Below are positions 16,234-25,247 of a DNA stretch of 64,000 nt, piece by piece. Numbering within the stretch: the first letter of the stretch is position 1; each line of letters begins with the position of its first letter. This stretch comes from Pseudomonas chlororaphis subsp. aurantiaca. Its GTDB lineage: Bacteria > Pseudomonadota > Gammaproteobacteria > Pseudomonadales > Pseudomonadaceae. The stretch covers positions 1,550,001 through 1,614,000 of the forward strand of contig NZ_CP059162.1 in assembly GCF_013466605.1 (NCBI RefSeq), written 5' to 3'. Made by a program: the position numbers and the translations under genes. The notes beneath the pieces are model-generated. The model had not been told where the DNA came from, made no database searches, and worked only from the letters and a program-made list of their open reading frames with translations.

Positions 16234-16751
16234 ATGCCGGTATCGAATATGTTGAACGTCCAGCGTAGTTATCTGGTTATTTTTGCTTGTGCGTTAGTTT
16301 CGTACGGTTTTAGTTCAGGTCGATTTTTTCTATGTCTTGTTTCTACGGCGGCTATTGTCATGGCGACTGAAACATGGGCGGAAGCTTCCGCTGCCGAGCC
16401 CAAGGGACAGGGCGTTATAGCAATCAGTGGCGGGGCAACAGCTATTCCTTCGCCGTACAGCGCACGTTGGGACAGAACCGGTATTCAGGGCGTCGGGCAG
16501 TCAGTAGCAACACGACCTTGAGTTTGACCCTTACGATCCCGCTGGGCCGTGAGACCCGGGACCAGGGTTCGATCCGCGTCGAATGGGGTGACCAGCCTGG
16601 GCAGCAATGCCTGATCGACTACCGCTTGCCCGAGCGCGATGCCGCGCCTGCCAAGGCGGCCGAGGCGAAGGGCTATGAGGTGTTCGACCTGCCATGCCGC
16701 CCGGTGCCGCCCGACGCTGCCGGGGCACCCGCCCAGGCGAGGAACGGCTGA
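16234..16751 (+). pseudogene. Outer-membrane fimbrial usher, reduced to its ends
   Basis: An usher is normally about 800-850 aa; here about 170 codons remain in two frames. The start (16234 to about 16410) resembles a long signal region. Then, in another frame, RYSNQWRGNSYSFAVQR and SSNTTLSLTLTIPLG (about 16412-16540) match part of the barrel. Directly after this comes the C-terminal plug-end domain: IRVEWGDQPGQQCLIDYRLP and a final VFDLPC, the conserved Cys pair. The stop TGA overlaps the next ATG (16749-16753). Composition shifts to high GC near 16460-16530. At least two large deletions are needed. Confidence 0.8.
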
Positions 16752-17053
16752 TGCAACAGACATGCGGCTTGCGCTGCTCCTCGGCCATGGCTCGGCGGAT
16801 CCGTGGCGGCCTGCTGTCGGCCTGGTTGCTGATGTCGCTGTGCGTCGACGCCCAGGCGGCGCTGGCCATTACCGGCACGCGCTTCATTTACCCGGCCAAT
16901 ACCCCGGCGTTGACGGTCAGGGTCGGCAACACCGGCGATGCGCCGATCCTCCTGCAAGCCTGGCTGGACCGGGGGGATACGCACACCGACCCGAGCCGCT
17001 TGACGGTACCGTTCGTCCTGTCGCCACCGATTTCACGGCTGGACCCACAATAG
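16751..17053 (+). pseudogene. Periplasmic fimbrial chaperone 2, truncated
   Basis: 100 codons from ATG 16751, overlapping the usher stop by one base. Signal peptide and the start of a PapD-like N-terminal domain are normal (ALAITGTRFIYPANTPALTV, VRVGNTGDAPILLQAWLDRG, VPFVLSPPISRLDP). It ends abruptly with a TAG (17051-17053) exactly where the family would continue with RIxYTG. The following sequence belongs to the adhesin, so the C-terminal 60% of the chaperone and the N-terminus of the next gene were lost in one deletion. Confidence 0.8.
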
Positions 17054-18052
17054 CGCGCCATTGACCAGCGCTACGCCGGTAGGCGCCGTCCTGTGGCAAC
17101 GACCGGTGGCCCTGATCACCAACTACAAATATGGCGGCGGCACCGGCAACAAGGCCCATGAGCTGGTATCTGCCGGGTACTGGACCGCGGGCACGCCATT
17201 GTCCGATGCCATTGCGCCGATCAATATCAGTGGCATCGGTTTCAAGATTGCCGTGAATTCCTCGGACGGAGTGCTCAGGGAGATTTCCCAGACTAACAAA
17301 CCCGTCGCGCTGGAAAAGAACCAGGTTATGTTTGGCCCCGGCGCTGGCCAGAACCAGCGCTCGGTGATGGTGACCAACTACATACAGTCTCTGATCCTGA
17401 CGGTCCCCCCCCCCCCAGCCAGTTACCCAGCGGCGAGTTGATCGTCAAACGGGTGGATGGCAGCTCGGGGCTGATGCTGTATGCGGTCGACCTGCTCAAG
17501 GGGGTGGCTAGCCTGGGCGAGGAGGTCAGCATCCCGAACGACAACATACCCATCGGCATCTGCCGCAAATCCTACTCGTTGATGGGGCCAGCCATCATCA
17601 ATATGGGGGGTGGAGGCGAGGTCGTCATTCCCAACACCTGTGTGGTGGAGTCGTACAGGACCATCCCGGTGAAGCTTGGGCGTTTCTCCCTGGCCGATTT
17701 TCCCAAGGAGGGTTCCACCTCGTCGCCGGTGCCGTTTCGCATCGAGCTGAGCCAGTGCGCATTGAATGCCAAGCCACAGATCACCTTCACCGACAAAGTA
17801 GCCGGTCACACCGACCCGTCGGTGCTCAATCTGACGGCTTCGCCCAACAGCGCCAAGGGCTTCGGCATCGTCATGATCAACGACCTGAACCAGCAGCGGA
17901 TCAAGTACGATGGCACCCTCTACGACATGCAACGGGTGGGCGACAGCGCGATCATCCCGCTGCGCGCCGGCTATATCCGCACCGGCAGCGATGCCGAGCT
18001 CAAGGTCGGCGATGCCGATGGCGCGGCGGAGTTCACCTTTACCTTCCCTTGA
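17054..18052 (+). pseudogene. Fimbrial tip adhesin/minor subunit, headless and frameshifted
   Basis: No start or signal peptide; the frame opens directly after the chaperone 2 break. Residues from ALTSATPVGAVLWQRPVAL to NYIQSLILTVPPPP (to 17416) form a lectin-like N-terminal part. Twelve C's (17405-17416) shift the frame; 13 would restore it (VPPPP-SQLPSGELIVKR). The C-terminal pilin-like domain then runs from about 17418 to 18052 (VVIPNTCVVES ... PFRIELSQC ... AEFTFTFP). Beta-strand complementation ends and the Cys pair are recognisable. Confidence 0.78.
17405..17416 (+). repeat. Homopolymer of 12 C's inside the adhesin remnant
   Basis: Counted directly. It encodes the Pro linker between the two adhesin domains. 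Tracts like this slip during replication and can switch genes on and off; here the gene already lacks its start. Confidence 0.9.
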
Positions 18053-18147
18053 GTCATTTCAGGGCTGAGCGCAGCCCCTTCGATGACAATGGACGCCGTT
18101 GCGGGGCCTTTCTACACTGGGCTCCGACCTGGGGATGGAGCACACGG

Positions 18148-19077
18148 ATGAATCGCAACGAACTGCGCAAGGCCGATATCAACCTGATGGTGGTGTTCGA
18201 AACCCTGATGCTCGAGCGCAATGTGACCCGGGCGGCGGAGAAACTGTTTCTCGGCCAGCCGACCATCAGCTCGGCGCTCAATCGCTTGCGCGCGATCTTC
18301 AACGATCCGCTGTTCATTCGCGTGGGCCACCGGATGGAGCCGACCGCCCGCGCCGAGGAGCTGATCCAGCACCTGTCGCCGGCGCTGGATGCCTTGTCCT
18401 CGGCCTTGAGCCTGACCCACGATTTCGATCCCGCCAGCAGCACCATGACCTTTCGCATCGGCCTGTCCGACGACGTCGAGTTCGGCCTGCTGCCGCCGCT
18501 GTTGCGGGCCTTGCGCCAGGAAGCGCCGAAGGTGGTGTTCGTGGTGCAGCATGCCGACTACTGGCGGATCCCGGACCTGCTGGCCGCCGGCGATATCACC
18601 GTGGGCATCAGCCAGACCCGTGGGCTGCCGGCCAACGCCAAGCGCAAGCTGCTGCGGCATATCCAGCCCAGCGTGCTGCGCGCCGATGCCAGCGACACGC
18701 CGCTGACCCTCGACGAATACTGTTCCCGTCCGCATGTGCTGGTGTCGCATACGGCCAATGTCAGCGGCTTCGCCGATGAGTGGCTGGCCGAGATCGGCCG
18801 GCAGCGCCAGGTGGTGTTGTCGGTGCCGCAGTACAGTTCGCTGCCGGCGTTGCTGGCGGGGACCGACATGATCGCCAGCCTGCCGGACTACGCGGCGGCG
18901 GCCATGGCCGCGTCGGGGCAATTGTTCCAGGAGCCGTTCCCGTTCAAGACCCCGACCCTGGACCTGTCCATGGTCTGGCTCAGCCATGTCGATACCGACC
19001 CGGCCGAGCGCTGGTTGCGTTCGCGGCTGGAGGTGTTCATGAGCGACCGCGACCAGGCACCGCTCAAGGCGCGTTGA
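18148..19077 (+). CDS. LysR-family transcriptional regulator (BexR-like)
   Basis: 309 aa. Winged HTH in residues 8-66 (LMLERNVTRAAEKLFLGQPT) and a PBP2-type effector domain from about 92. The N-terminus MNRNELRKADINLMVVFETL resembles the Pseudomonas BexR group, but I cannot prove orthology. ATG 18148 chosen; frames upstream are read through the adhesin. Target genes unknown; no divergent partner. First gene of normal high-GC core sequence after the fimbrial remnant. Confidence 0.88.
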   Translation: MNRNELRKADINLMVVFETLMLERNVTRAAEKLFLGQPTISSALNRLRAIFNDPLFIRVGHRMEPTARAEELIQHLSPALDALSSALSLTHDFDPASSTMTFRIGLSDDVEFGLLPPLLRALRQEAPKVVFVVQHADYWRIPDLLAAGDITVGISQTRGLPANAKRKLLRHIQPSVLRADASDTPLTLDEYCSRPHVLVSHTANVSGFADEWLAEIGRQRQVVLSVPQYSSLPALLAGTDMIASLPDYAAAAMAASGQLFQEPFPFKTPTLDLSMVWLSHVDTDPAERWLRSRLEVFMSDRDQAPLKAR

Positions 19078-19170
19078 GCTTCTTATCCCTTGGTAGATGA
19101 TTCAGGCAGGCCGTCGCGGGGCGTGTAGTATGGAGCGCCTTTTTCACGCCACCTTTCAGGGAGCTCTGCC

Positions 19171-19533
19171 ATGCCTCATCTGTATATGGAATACACCGCC
19201 AACCTGCCGCAACTGGACGCCGACAAGGCCTTGCTGCGGTTCAATCACGCGTTGGTGGCGTCCGGGCAGTTCGCTGAATACGACATCAAGAGCCGCGCGC
19301 ACAAGGTCGAGACGTTTCGCGTCGGCACCGGTCTCGGCGAGCGGGCGTTCGTGCATGTGAAGCTGTCGTTGCTCAGCGGGCGTTCGCCACAGATCAAGAA
19401 GCAGCTTTCGCAAAGCCTGCTGACGGTGCTGCAGGAACTCTGCGAATGGCCGGCCGGCGTCGAGTTGCAACTGGCGGTGGAGATCCTCGATATCGACCGC
19501 GACTCCTACGGCAAGCTCAGCATCGGTCACTGA
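19171..19533 (+). CDS. 5-carboxymethyl-2-hydroxymuconate delta-isomerase family (HpaF-like)
   Basis: 120 aa. Tautomerase-superfamily protein with the catalytic N-terminal Pro (MPHLYMEYTANLPQ). Known members isomerise the ring-fission product in 4-hydroxyphenylacetate (homoprotocatechuate) breakdown. No other hpa gene is nearby, so the role here is uncertain. Confidence 0.88.
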   Translation: MPHLYMEYTANLPQLDADKALLRFNHALVASGQFAEYDIKSRAHKVETFRVGTGLGERAFVHVKLSLLSGRSPQIKKQLSQSLLTVLQELCEWPAGVELQLAVEILDIDRDSYGKLSIGH

Positions 19534-19541
19534 ACCGGAAT

Positions 19542-19576
19542 GCAGCAGGGCCTGAACCTACAATAGGCCCTGCTGC
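19542..19576. terminator. 11-bp inverted repeat spanning the stop of the minus-strand LysR gene
   Basis: GCAGCAGGGCC ... GGCCCTGCTGC with a 13-nt loop, between convergent genes; one arm codes for the last residues of the minus-strand regulator. No T-run, so not a textbook terminator. Confidence 0.45.
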
Positions 19577-20496
19577 GCACAGACCTTGACCACCTGCTCG
19601 CGGAACCAGGTGTTGGCGCTGTCCTGGTCGGTGCGTGCGCTCCATTGCATGTCCAGGGTAAAGCCCGGCAGGCCGTTGGGCGCTTCGCAGTGGCTGAACA
19701 CCGCGTCGTTGGTCAGCAGCGCCTGGATACGCCGCGGCAGGGTCAGGATGAAGTCGGTGCCGGTGATCATCTTCAGCGCCGCGCTGTAGCTGTTGGAGCG
19801 CGCGACGATCTGCCGCCGCTGGGCCTGGCGGGCCAGCCAGCCGTCGACCATGTTGGTGGTCGAGGTCCAGGGCGTGGGGTAGACATGCCGGCGCTCGACG
19901 AACGACTGCAAGCTGAAACGCGGCTCCAGCGGCGGCGTCGCGCGCTTGTCGAAGACACATACCAGGTCATCCTCGAGCAGCACCTGCGACTTGAGGTCGG
20001 GGTGGTTGTGGTGAAAGTTCGGGCCGAAGCAGATCACCAGGTCCAGGCTACCGTCGCGCAGTTCATCGGCGGGGATGTCGGTTTCCAGCTTGTGCACATT
20101 GACCGACACTGGCAGGTCGGCGAAGTCGAAGCCCTTGAGCAGGCGGGGCAGGATCAGCAGTTCGAAATATTCCGGCGCGCAGACGTTGAAGGTGACGGCC
20201 TGGCGGGTCGGGTCGAAAGCCTGGACCCCGGAGTGGCACAGGTTGATGCTCTCGAGAATCTTCAGCACATGGCTGTACATGGTGGTGGCTTTGTAGGTCG
20301 GACGCATGCCGGTGCGAGTGTTGATGAACAGCTCGTCCTCGAAGCCGGTGCGCAGTTTTTTCAGGCAGTAACTGACGGTCGACTGACTCACGCACAGGGT
20401 TTCCGAGACCCCGGTCACGCTGCTTTGCTCGTATACGGCGACAAACACCATCAGGTCCTGCATGTCGAGCTTTCTAAGCAAGTTACTGTTCAGCAT
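19558..20496 (-). CDS. LysR-family transcriptional regulator (NodD/LeuO type)
   Basis: 312 aa. HTH residues about 10-70 (VYEQSSVTGVSETLCVSQST) and a C-terminal effector domain. Start ATG 20496 (MLNSNLLRKLDMQDLMVF) is favoured; a GTG 21 nt upstream is possible. The target is not evident: the next gene upstream runs the same way. Convergent with the isomerase gene. Confidence 0.87.
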   Translation of the reverse strand: MLNSNLLRKLDMQDLMVFVAVYEQSSVTGVSETLCVSQSTVSYCLKKLRTGFEDELFINTRTGMRPTYKATTMYSHVLKILESINLCHSGVQAFDPTRQAVTFNVCAPEYFELLILPRLLKGFDFADLPVSVNVHKLETDIPADELRDGSLDLVICFGPNFHHNHPDLKSQVLLEDDLVCVFDKRATPPLEPRFSLQSFVERRHVYPTPWTSTTNMVDGWLARQAQRRQIVARSNSYSAALKMITGTDFILTLPRRIQALLTNDAVFSHCEAPNGLPGFTLDMQWSARTDQDSANTWFREQVVKVCAQQGLL

Positions 20497-20680
20497 CAGT
20501 TCCGTCTCGTTAAGCACCTCGCGCGGTCGTGCGCAAACTCGCCTGATGCTAACGGAGCGATCGTCCTAATTGAATCCTTGCCCCGGGGTTTCATGGACAG
20601 CAAGGGGACAATTAATTCCGAGAACACGACCTGCGCAGTGTGGCGCAGCACGTAGCGGCTTGTCCCTGTGCTTTGTGCGT

Positions 20681-21589
20681 TCAGCCGAGCGCGGGCGCTG
20701 GCCGGCGGCTGCCGAGGATCAGCGCGAACATGCCCAGGCCCACCAGCAGCGCGCCGAGCAGCTCGCTCGGCAGGGGCTGCCTGCCCAGCCCGAACCAATG
20801 GAAGAGGGTGATGAACAGGGTGCTCAGGTAGATGTAGGAAATCACCGTGGCTGGCGCGATCACCCCGATGGCCCGGTGTAGCAGCCAGAAGGTCGCCAGG
20901 GTGGCGAACAAGGCCAGGTACAGCAGCCACAGGCCGTCGTCGAGGGGCAACAACTCGGCGCTGCGCCAGCCACCGCCCGGCAGGCAGAAGGCGAACAGGA
21001 ACAGCGCGCCGAACAGCATGTTCCAGAAGGTCATGGCGGCCGGGCTGCGATCTTTCAGGCTGGTGGCTTTCAGCCGTTGGCTCAGTGGCGAGTAACAGGC
21101 CATGGCCAGACAACCGACGCCATAGACGCCGACCGCGTAGAGCGACGGCATGCCCTCGGCGCCGCCCTTGAAGGTCAGCAGCATGGCCCCGGCGGCCGCC
21201 AGCAGCATCGGCAACAGGCGGTTTTTCGCAGGGTCGCCGCTCAGCAGGATGCCTTCGAACAGCAAGGTCAGCAGCGGCACCAGGGCAAACAGGATGCCAG
21301 TGTTGACCGCCGAGGTATGCCGCAGCGCTTCGAACAGCGAGGCGAAGTAGATCGCCAGCAACAGGCCCAGCAGTGCATGCGCGCGTAACCCGACGCGGGT
21401 GATCCGGAACGCGCCGTTGAGCCACAGCGACGGCACGAACATCAGGGCCGACAACAGCAGGCGCAGGCCCGTCAGCAACAGCGGGTCGACGGCCTGGCTG
21501 ACCTGGGCCGCGGCGAAAAACGAGGCGGCGATCAGCACCGCCCACAACAGCATGCCGAGATGGGCATTGAGGAAGCTGGCGGGTTTCAT
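20681..21589 (-). CDS. EamA/DMT-family transporter
   Basis: 302 aa, about ten transmembrane helices in two EamA repeats (residues 8-140 and 155-290). Family covers drug/metabolite exporters; substrate unknown. Follows the MFS gene by 16 bp on the same strand, so they share a transcript. Confidence 0.88.
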   Translation of the reverse strand: MKPASFLNAHLGMLLWAVLIAASFFAAAQVSQAVDPLLLTGLRLLLSALMFVPSLWLNGAFRITRVGLRAHALLGLLLAIYFASLFEALRHTSAVNTGILFALVPLLTLLFEGILLSGDPAKNRLLPMLLAAAGAMLLTFKGGAEGMPSLYAVGVYGVGCLAMACYSPLSQRLKATSLKDRSPAAMTFWNMLFGALFLFAFCLPGGGWRSAELLPLDDGLWLLYLALFATLATFWLLHRAIGVIAPATVISYIYLSTLFITLFHWFGLGRQPLPSELLGALLVGLGMFALILGSRRPAPALG

Positions 21590-21605
21590 CGGCGCGTTCC
21601 CCGGG

Positions 21606-22790
21606 TTATTGGAAGTGGCGGTGGTAGTGCCGCGGATCGAAGCGCAGGACCATCAGGATCATCAGCGCCATGACCGCGGTCAGCGACCACCAGGCCCATT
21701 CGAAACTGCCCAGACGGTCGCGGATGATCCCGGCGAGCAGCGGCGACAGGCCGGCGATCAGGTAGCCGATGCCTTGCACGAAGGCGGTCAGGCCACCGGC
21801 GCGCCGTGGATTGTCCAGGTGGTCGAGGGACACGATCAGGCTCATGGGAAACAACCCGCCGATACCCAGGCCGAGCAGGCACGGCCAGAGCAGGCTCAGG
21901 TGTTGCGGACTGAGGATCAGCCCGCAGAAGCCGGCGATGATCAGCACCAGCAACGTCACCAGCACCAGGCGGCGGTCCTGGCTGCGGTTGGCGATGGTCG
22001 GCGTCACCAGGCCCGAGACCACTTCCATGGCGGTGAGAAACCCCAGCAGCAGGCCGGCGTTCTGTTCGCTCCAGCCCTGCTCCACGTAATAGGGGGCCAG
22101 CCACGCCAGGACACAGGTGTAGGACGCCGTGCCCAGGCCGAAGAAGACCGCCAGCAGCCAGGCGCGACGGTTGCCGGCAAAGGCTTCGTGGTGGGTCGCG
22201 GCGCCTGGCAGCTTTGGCATGGCCGCCCGTTGCGCGTGCCAGAACAGCAGCGCCAGGACCGCCAGCGCCGCCCAGATCGCCAGGCCCAGGCGCCAGCTGC
22301 CGGTGCGGCTCATCACCAGCGGGGCGAAGGACGCCGCGACGGCCGCGCCGCCCATGATCGAAGTGACGTACAGGCCCATGAACAGCGAGACATTGTCGGG
22401 AAAACGCAACTTGATCAGCGCCGGCATCAGCGCCTGGATCAGGGCGATGCCGAGGCCGGCGAGCACGGCGCTGAGAATCAGCTCGGCGGCTGAATCGAGG
22501 AACAGCCGCGACAGGGTGGCCAGGCCAATGACCAGCAGCGAAACCACTACGCTGCGGTGGTCGCCCAGGCGCTGGCCGATGCGCACGCCGAAGAACATCG
22601 CCAGGCCCATGGCCATGACCGGCAGCATGGTCAGCAGCGCGGCGCCGCTGAAGCTCAGGGCGATATCGCCACGGATGCCGGACAGCAAAGGACCGACGGC
22701 GGCCATCGACGGCCGCAGGTTCAAGGCCACCAGAATCACACTGAGCATTAGCCAGAAGGCGGGGCGGGTTGTTGCACGAACGTTTTCCAT
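21606..22790 (-). CDS. MFS transporter, CynX/NimT family
   Basis: 394 aa, twelve transmembrane helices. MLSVILVALNLRPSMAAVGP is the characteristic start of the CynX/NimT group (cyanate or 2-nitroimidazole transport in E. coli). It lies downstream of cynS on the same strand, separated by a REP pair. A role in cyanate export is plausible but not shown. Confidence 0.85.
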   Translation of the reverse strand: MENVRATTRPAFWLMLSVILVALNLRPSMAAVGPLLSGIRGDIALSFSGAALLTMLPVMAMGLAMFFGVRIGQRLGDHRSVVVSLLVIGLATLSRLFLDSAAELILSAVLAGLGIALIQALMPALIKLRFPDNVSLFMGLYVTSIMGGAAVAASFAPLVMSRTGSWRLGLAIWAALAVLALLFWHAQRAAMPKLPGAATHHEAFAGNRRAWLLAVFFGLGTASYTCVLAWLAPYYVEQGWSEQNAGLLLGFLTAMEVVSGLVTPTIANRSQDRRLVLVTLLVLIIAGFCGLILSPQHLSLLWPCLLGLGIGGLFPMSLIVSLDHLDNPRRAGGLTAFVQGIGYLIAGLSPLLAGIIRDRLGSFEWAWWSLTAVMALMILMVLRFDPRHYHRHFQ

Positions 22791-22889
22791 AACCAGGCCT
22801 TGAACAATTCAGGCGCTGATTAGGCGGGGAGGGGCAGGGCAGGGGCAAATCAGAAAGTCAGCAGTGGTATTTAAAAATTAAATAACACC

Positions 22890-23020
22890 TGTAGCCGCTG
22901 CCGCAGGCTGCGCTGGGCCGCGAAGCGGCCCCAACCTGCACACGCGGTCTCCCAGAAACATCGCGTTGCCCGGTTCGCCAGTCCTGCGGCCTGGATCGCA
23001 GCCTGCGGCAGCGGCTACAG
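22890..23020. repeat. REP-type inverted pair (copy 1)
   Basis: Arms GTAGCCGCTGCCGCAGGC (from 22891) and its complement GCCTGCGGCAGCGGCTAC (to 23018), about 95 bp apart, in the gap between cynS and the MFS gene. One of six related pairs in the window. Confidence 0.85.
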
Positions 23021-23025
23021 GAAGA

Positions 23026-23496
23026 TCAGAACGGCTTGGTCGGCAGGTACTTGCCGTCCAGGGTGATCACCGCGCGGGAGCCGCCTTCCGGGTCTTCGAC
23101 TTTCTTGATGTCGAGCTTGAAGTTGATGGCACTGATGATGCCGTCGCCGAACTGCTCGTGGACCAGCGCCTTGAGGGTCGAACCGTAGACCTGGAGCATT
23201 TCATAGAAGCGGTACACGGTCGGGTCGGTGGGGATGCCACCGGGGATGCTGCCGCGCGACGGGATGCTTTGCAGCAGGCGGCTGGCGTCCTGGTCCAGGT
23301 CGAGCTTGCTGCAGACCAGGTCGGCGGCCGCGGCCGGCAAGGCGTGCTGGCCGAGCAGGGCGGCGGTGACGAACGCCAGGCTCAGGCCGGTGCCGTCGGT
23401 GAGCTGTTGCCACGACAGGTTCTTGCGCGCCTTGGCATCGATGATGGTGTCGGCCAGGGCCAGGCGTGGGGCTTGGGCGAATTGGGATTGCAGCAT
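23026..23496 (-). CDS. cynS: Cyanate hydratase (cyanase)
   Basis: 156 aa, standard length. Converts cyanate and bicarbonate to ammonia and CO2 as a decamer. The N-terminal HTH-like domain and the C-terminal catalytic region are present, with the family Arg/Glu ([13 protein letters not shown]) and Ser (DGIISAINF). 76 bp downstream of cynT on the same strand. Confidence 0.97.
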   Translation of the reverse strand: MLQSQFAQAPRLALADTIIDAKARKNLSWQQLTDGTGLSLAFVTAALLGQHALPAAAADLVCSKLDLDQDASRLLQSIPSRGSIPGGIPTDPTVYRFYEMLQVYGSTLKALVHEQFGDGIISAINFKLDIKKVEDPEGGSRAVITLDGKYLPTKPF

Positions 23497-23572
23497 GTCG
23501 AGTTCCTCTTTGGGGATGATGAAGCGGTTGTTGAACGAGTTGTTGAACAGAAGCTGTTAAGAAAGGCAGCGC

Positions 23573-24232
23573 TCAAGCCGCGTGTCGCGGTTTGCCGACC
23601 AAGGCGCAGGTGTCGGGGTGTTCGGCCAGGGACACGAAGCCCTGGCTCGGTCCGTCCAGCGCGGCAATGTCGCCGCTGGCGATGTCGTAGACCCAGCCGT
23701 GCAGGTTAAGCCGGCCTTGTTCCAGGGCCAGGGCGACCGCGGGATGCGTCTTCAGGTTAGCCAACTGGGCGATCACGTTTTCCCGCACCAGGGCGTCCAG
23801 GCGGGCGGCGTCCGAAGCATGGCTGCGGGCGGCATTGACCACCTTGGCCGACTCGGCATGGCGCAGCCAGCTGGCCACGGCGGGCAGGTGGTCGAGGCAT
23901 TTGCAGGTGGAAATGGCGGTCATGGCGCCACAGTCCGAATGGCCGCAGATCACGATGTCGCTGACCCCGAGCACGGCCACCGCGTATTCCACCGTGGCCG
24001 ACACGCCCCCCGGTTCCGGCCCGTAGGAGGGCACGATATTGCCGGCGTTGCGGATCACGAACAGACCGCCCGGCTCCTGCTGGGTCAGCAGTTCCGGCAC
24101 CACCCGGCTGTCAGAGCAGGTGACGAACAGGGTGCCCGGGTTCTGGGTGGTGGCCAGTTGCTTGAACAGCTCGCTGCGTTTGGGAAAGGCTTCGCGCTGG
24201 AACTTGAGGAAGCCGTCGATGATGTGCTGCAT
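23573..24232 (-). CDS. cynT: Beta-carbonic anhydrase of the cyanate operon
   Basis: 219 aa. Replenishes the bicarbonate used by cyanase. Zinc ligands in CSDSRV and GHSDCGAM. Start ATG 24232 with AAGGAG upstream; a longer frame to 24358 enters the regulatory gap and is not supported. First gene of cynT-cynS. Confidence 0.95.
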   Translation of the reverse strand: MQHIIDGFLKFQREAFPKRSELFKQLATTQNPGTLFVTCSDSRVVPELLTQQEPGGLFVIRNAGNIVPSYGPEPGGVSATVEYAVAVLGVSDIVICGHSDCGAMTAISTCKCLDHLPAVASWLRHAESAKVVNAARSHASDAARLDALVRENVIAQLANLKTHPAVALALEQGRLNLHGWVYDIASGDIAALDGPSQGFVSLAEHPDTCALVGKPRHAA

Positions 24233-24356
24233 GGTGGTTCTCCTTGCATCGCTGATGGTGCAAGGATGGGAAATTTCAGCTATAGCGTCCAAGACCGGCT
24301 TGTTATGCTCTCCATAAGTACTGCCTATAGTTGGCTGCTTTAATTTTGGGACCCCC
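24233..24356. promoter_or_regulatory. cynR-cynT divergent promoter region
   Basis: 124 bp between the divergent genes. Contains two CTATAG hexamers (in CAGCTATAGCG and TGCCTATAGTTGG) and ATAAGTACTGCCTATAG-like dyads of the T-N11-A type used by LysR proteins. Likely CynR operator. Confidence 0.55.
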
Positions 24357-25247
24357 ATGCTGCTACGTCATATCCGTTACCTGCTGGCCGTTGCCGAGCA
24401 CCGCAACTTCACCCGCGCCGCCGAAGCCTTGCATGTGTCGCAGCCGACGCTGTCGCAACAGATCAAGCAACTGGAGGACAGCCTCGGCGCGCCACTGTTC
24501 GACCGCTCGGGGCGCACCGTGCGCCTGACCGACGCCGGCGAGGCCTATGTGCGTTATGCTCGGCTGGCCCTGCAGGACCTGGAGGCGGCCAAGCGAGCGA
24601 TGCATGACGTGCAGGATCTGCGGCGCGGCTCGTTGCGCCTGGGCATGACCCCGACCTTCATCACTTACCTGGCGGGGCCGCTGCTGACCCGTTTCAACCA
24701 GCGTTATCCGGGGATCGCCCTGAGCCTCGAAGAAATGACCCAGGACCAGTTGGAAGCGGCCCTGGCCGAAGACCGCCTGGACCTCGGCATCGCCTTTGCC
24801 GGGCAGCACCTGCCGGACATCGACAGCCAGCTGTTGTTCGAGGAGAGCCTGAGCCTGATGGTGAGCCGCGAGCAGCAGCCCGAGCTACCGCGGCAACTGA
24901 CGGCGGCCGAGCTGGAGCGGCAGCCGCTGGTGCTGCTCAGCGGTGATTTCGCCACCCGCCAGCATATCGACCGTTATTGCCGCGAGCAGGGCATAACGCC
25001 GCGCATCGCCATCGAGGCCAATTCCATCGGCGCGATTGTCGAAATCGTCCGCCGTGGGCAATTGGCGACCATCCTGCCGTTGGCCATCACCCAGGAACAG
25101 CCGGGCCTGCGCCCGGTGCTCCTGCAACCGGCCCTGGCGCCCCGCAGCGTGGCGTTGCTGGGGCGCAAGGGCGCCTATCGCAGTGCCGCGTGCCAGGCTT
25201 TTCGCGAGCTGCTGACGACTCAGGGCGTGGGCGCCGCCAGCCACTGA
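24357..25247 (+). CDS. cynR: LysR-family regulator CynR
   Basis: 296 aa. HTH 1-60 ([20 protein letters not shown]) and effector domain from about 90. Divergent from cynT-cynS, as in E. coli, where CynR activates the operon with cyanate. Its 3' end overlaps the convergent solute-binding gene by 28 bp. Confidence 0.92.
   Translation: MLLRHIRYLLAVAEHRNFTRAAEALHVSQPTLSQQIKQLEDSLGAPLFDRSGRTVRLTDAGEAYVRYARLALQDLEAAKRAMHDVQDLRRGSLRLGMTPTFITYLAGPLLTRFNQRYPGIALSLEEMTQDQLEAALAEDRLDLGIAFAGQHLPDIDSQLLFEESLSLMVSREQQPELPRQLTAAELERQPLVLLSGDFATRQHIDRYCREQGITPRIAIEANSIGAIVEIVRRGQLATILPLAITQEQPGLRPVLLQPALAPRSVALLGRKGAYRSAACQAFRELLTTQGVGAASH

Noticed and set aside
10834..18052. Integrated genomic island bounded by att repeats at tRNA-Ser
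   Set aside because: No integrase and no second copy of the tRNA 3' end; only an 8-bp chance match (ATCTCTCC near 15045).
25220..25247. Frame overlap between cynR and the solute-binding gene as an error
   Set aside because: Both ends look like normal family C-termini, so a 28-bp convergent overlap is genuine.
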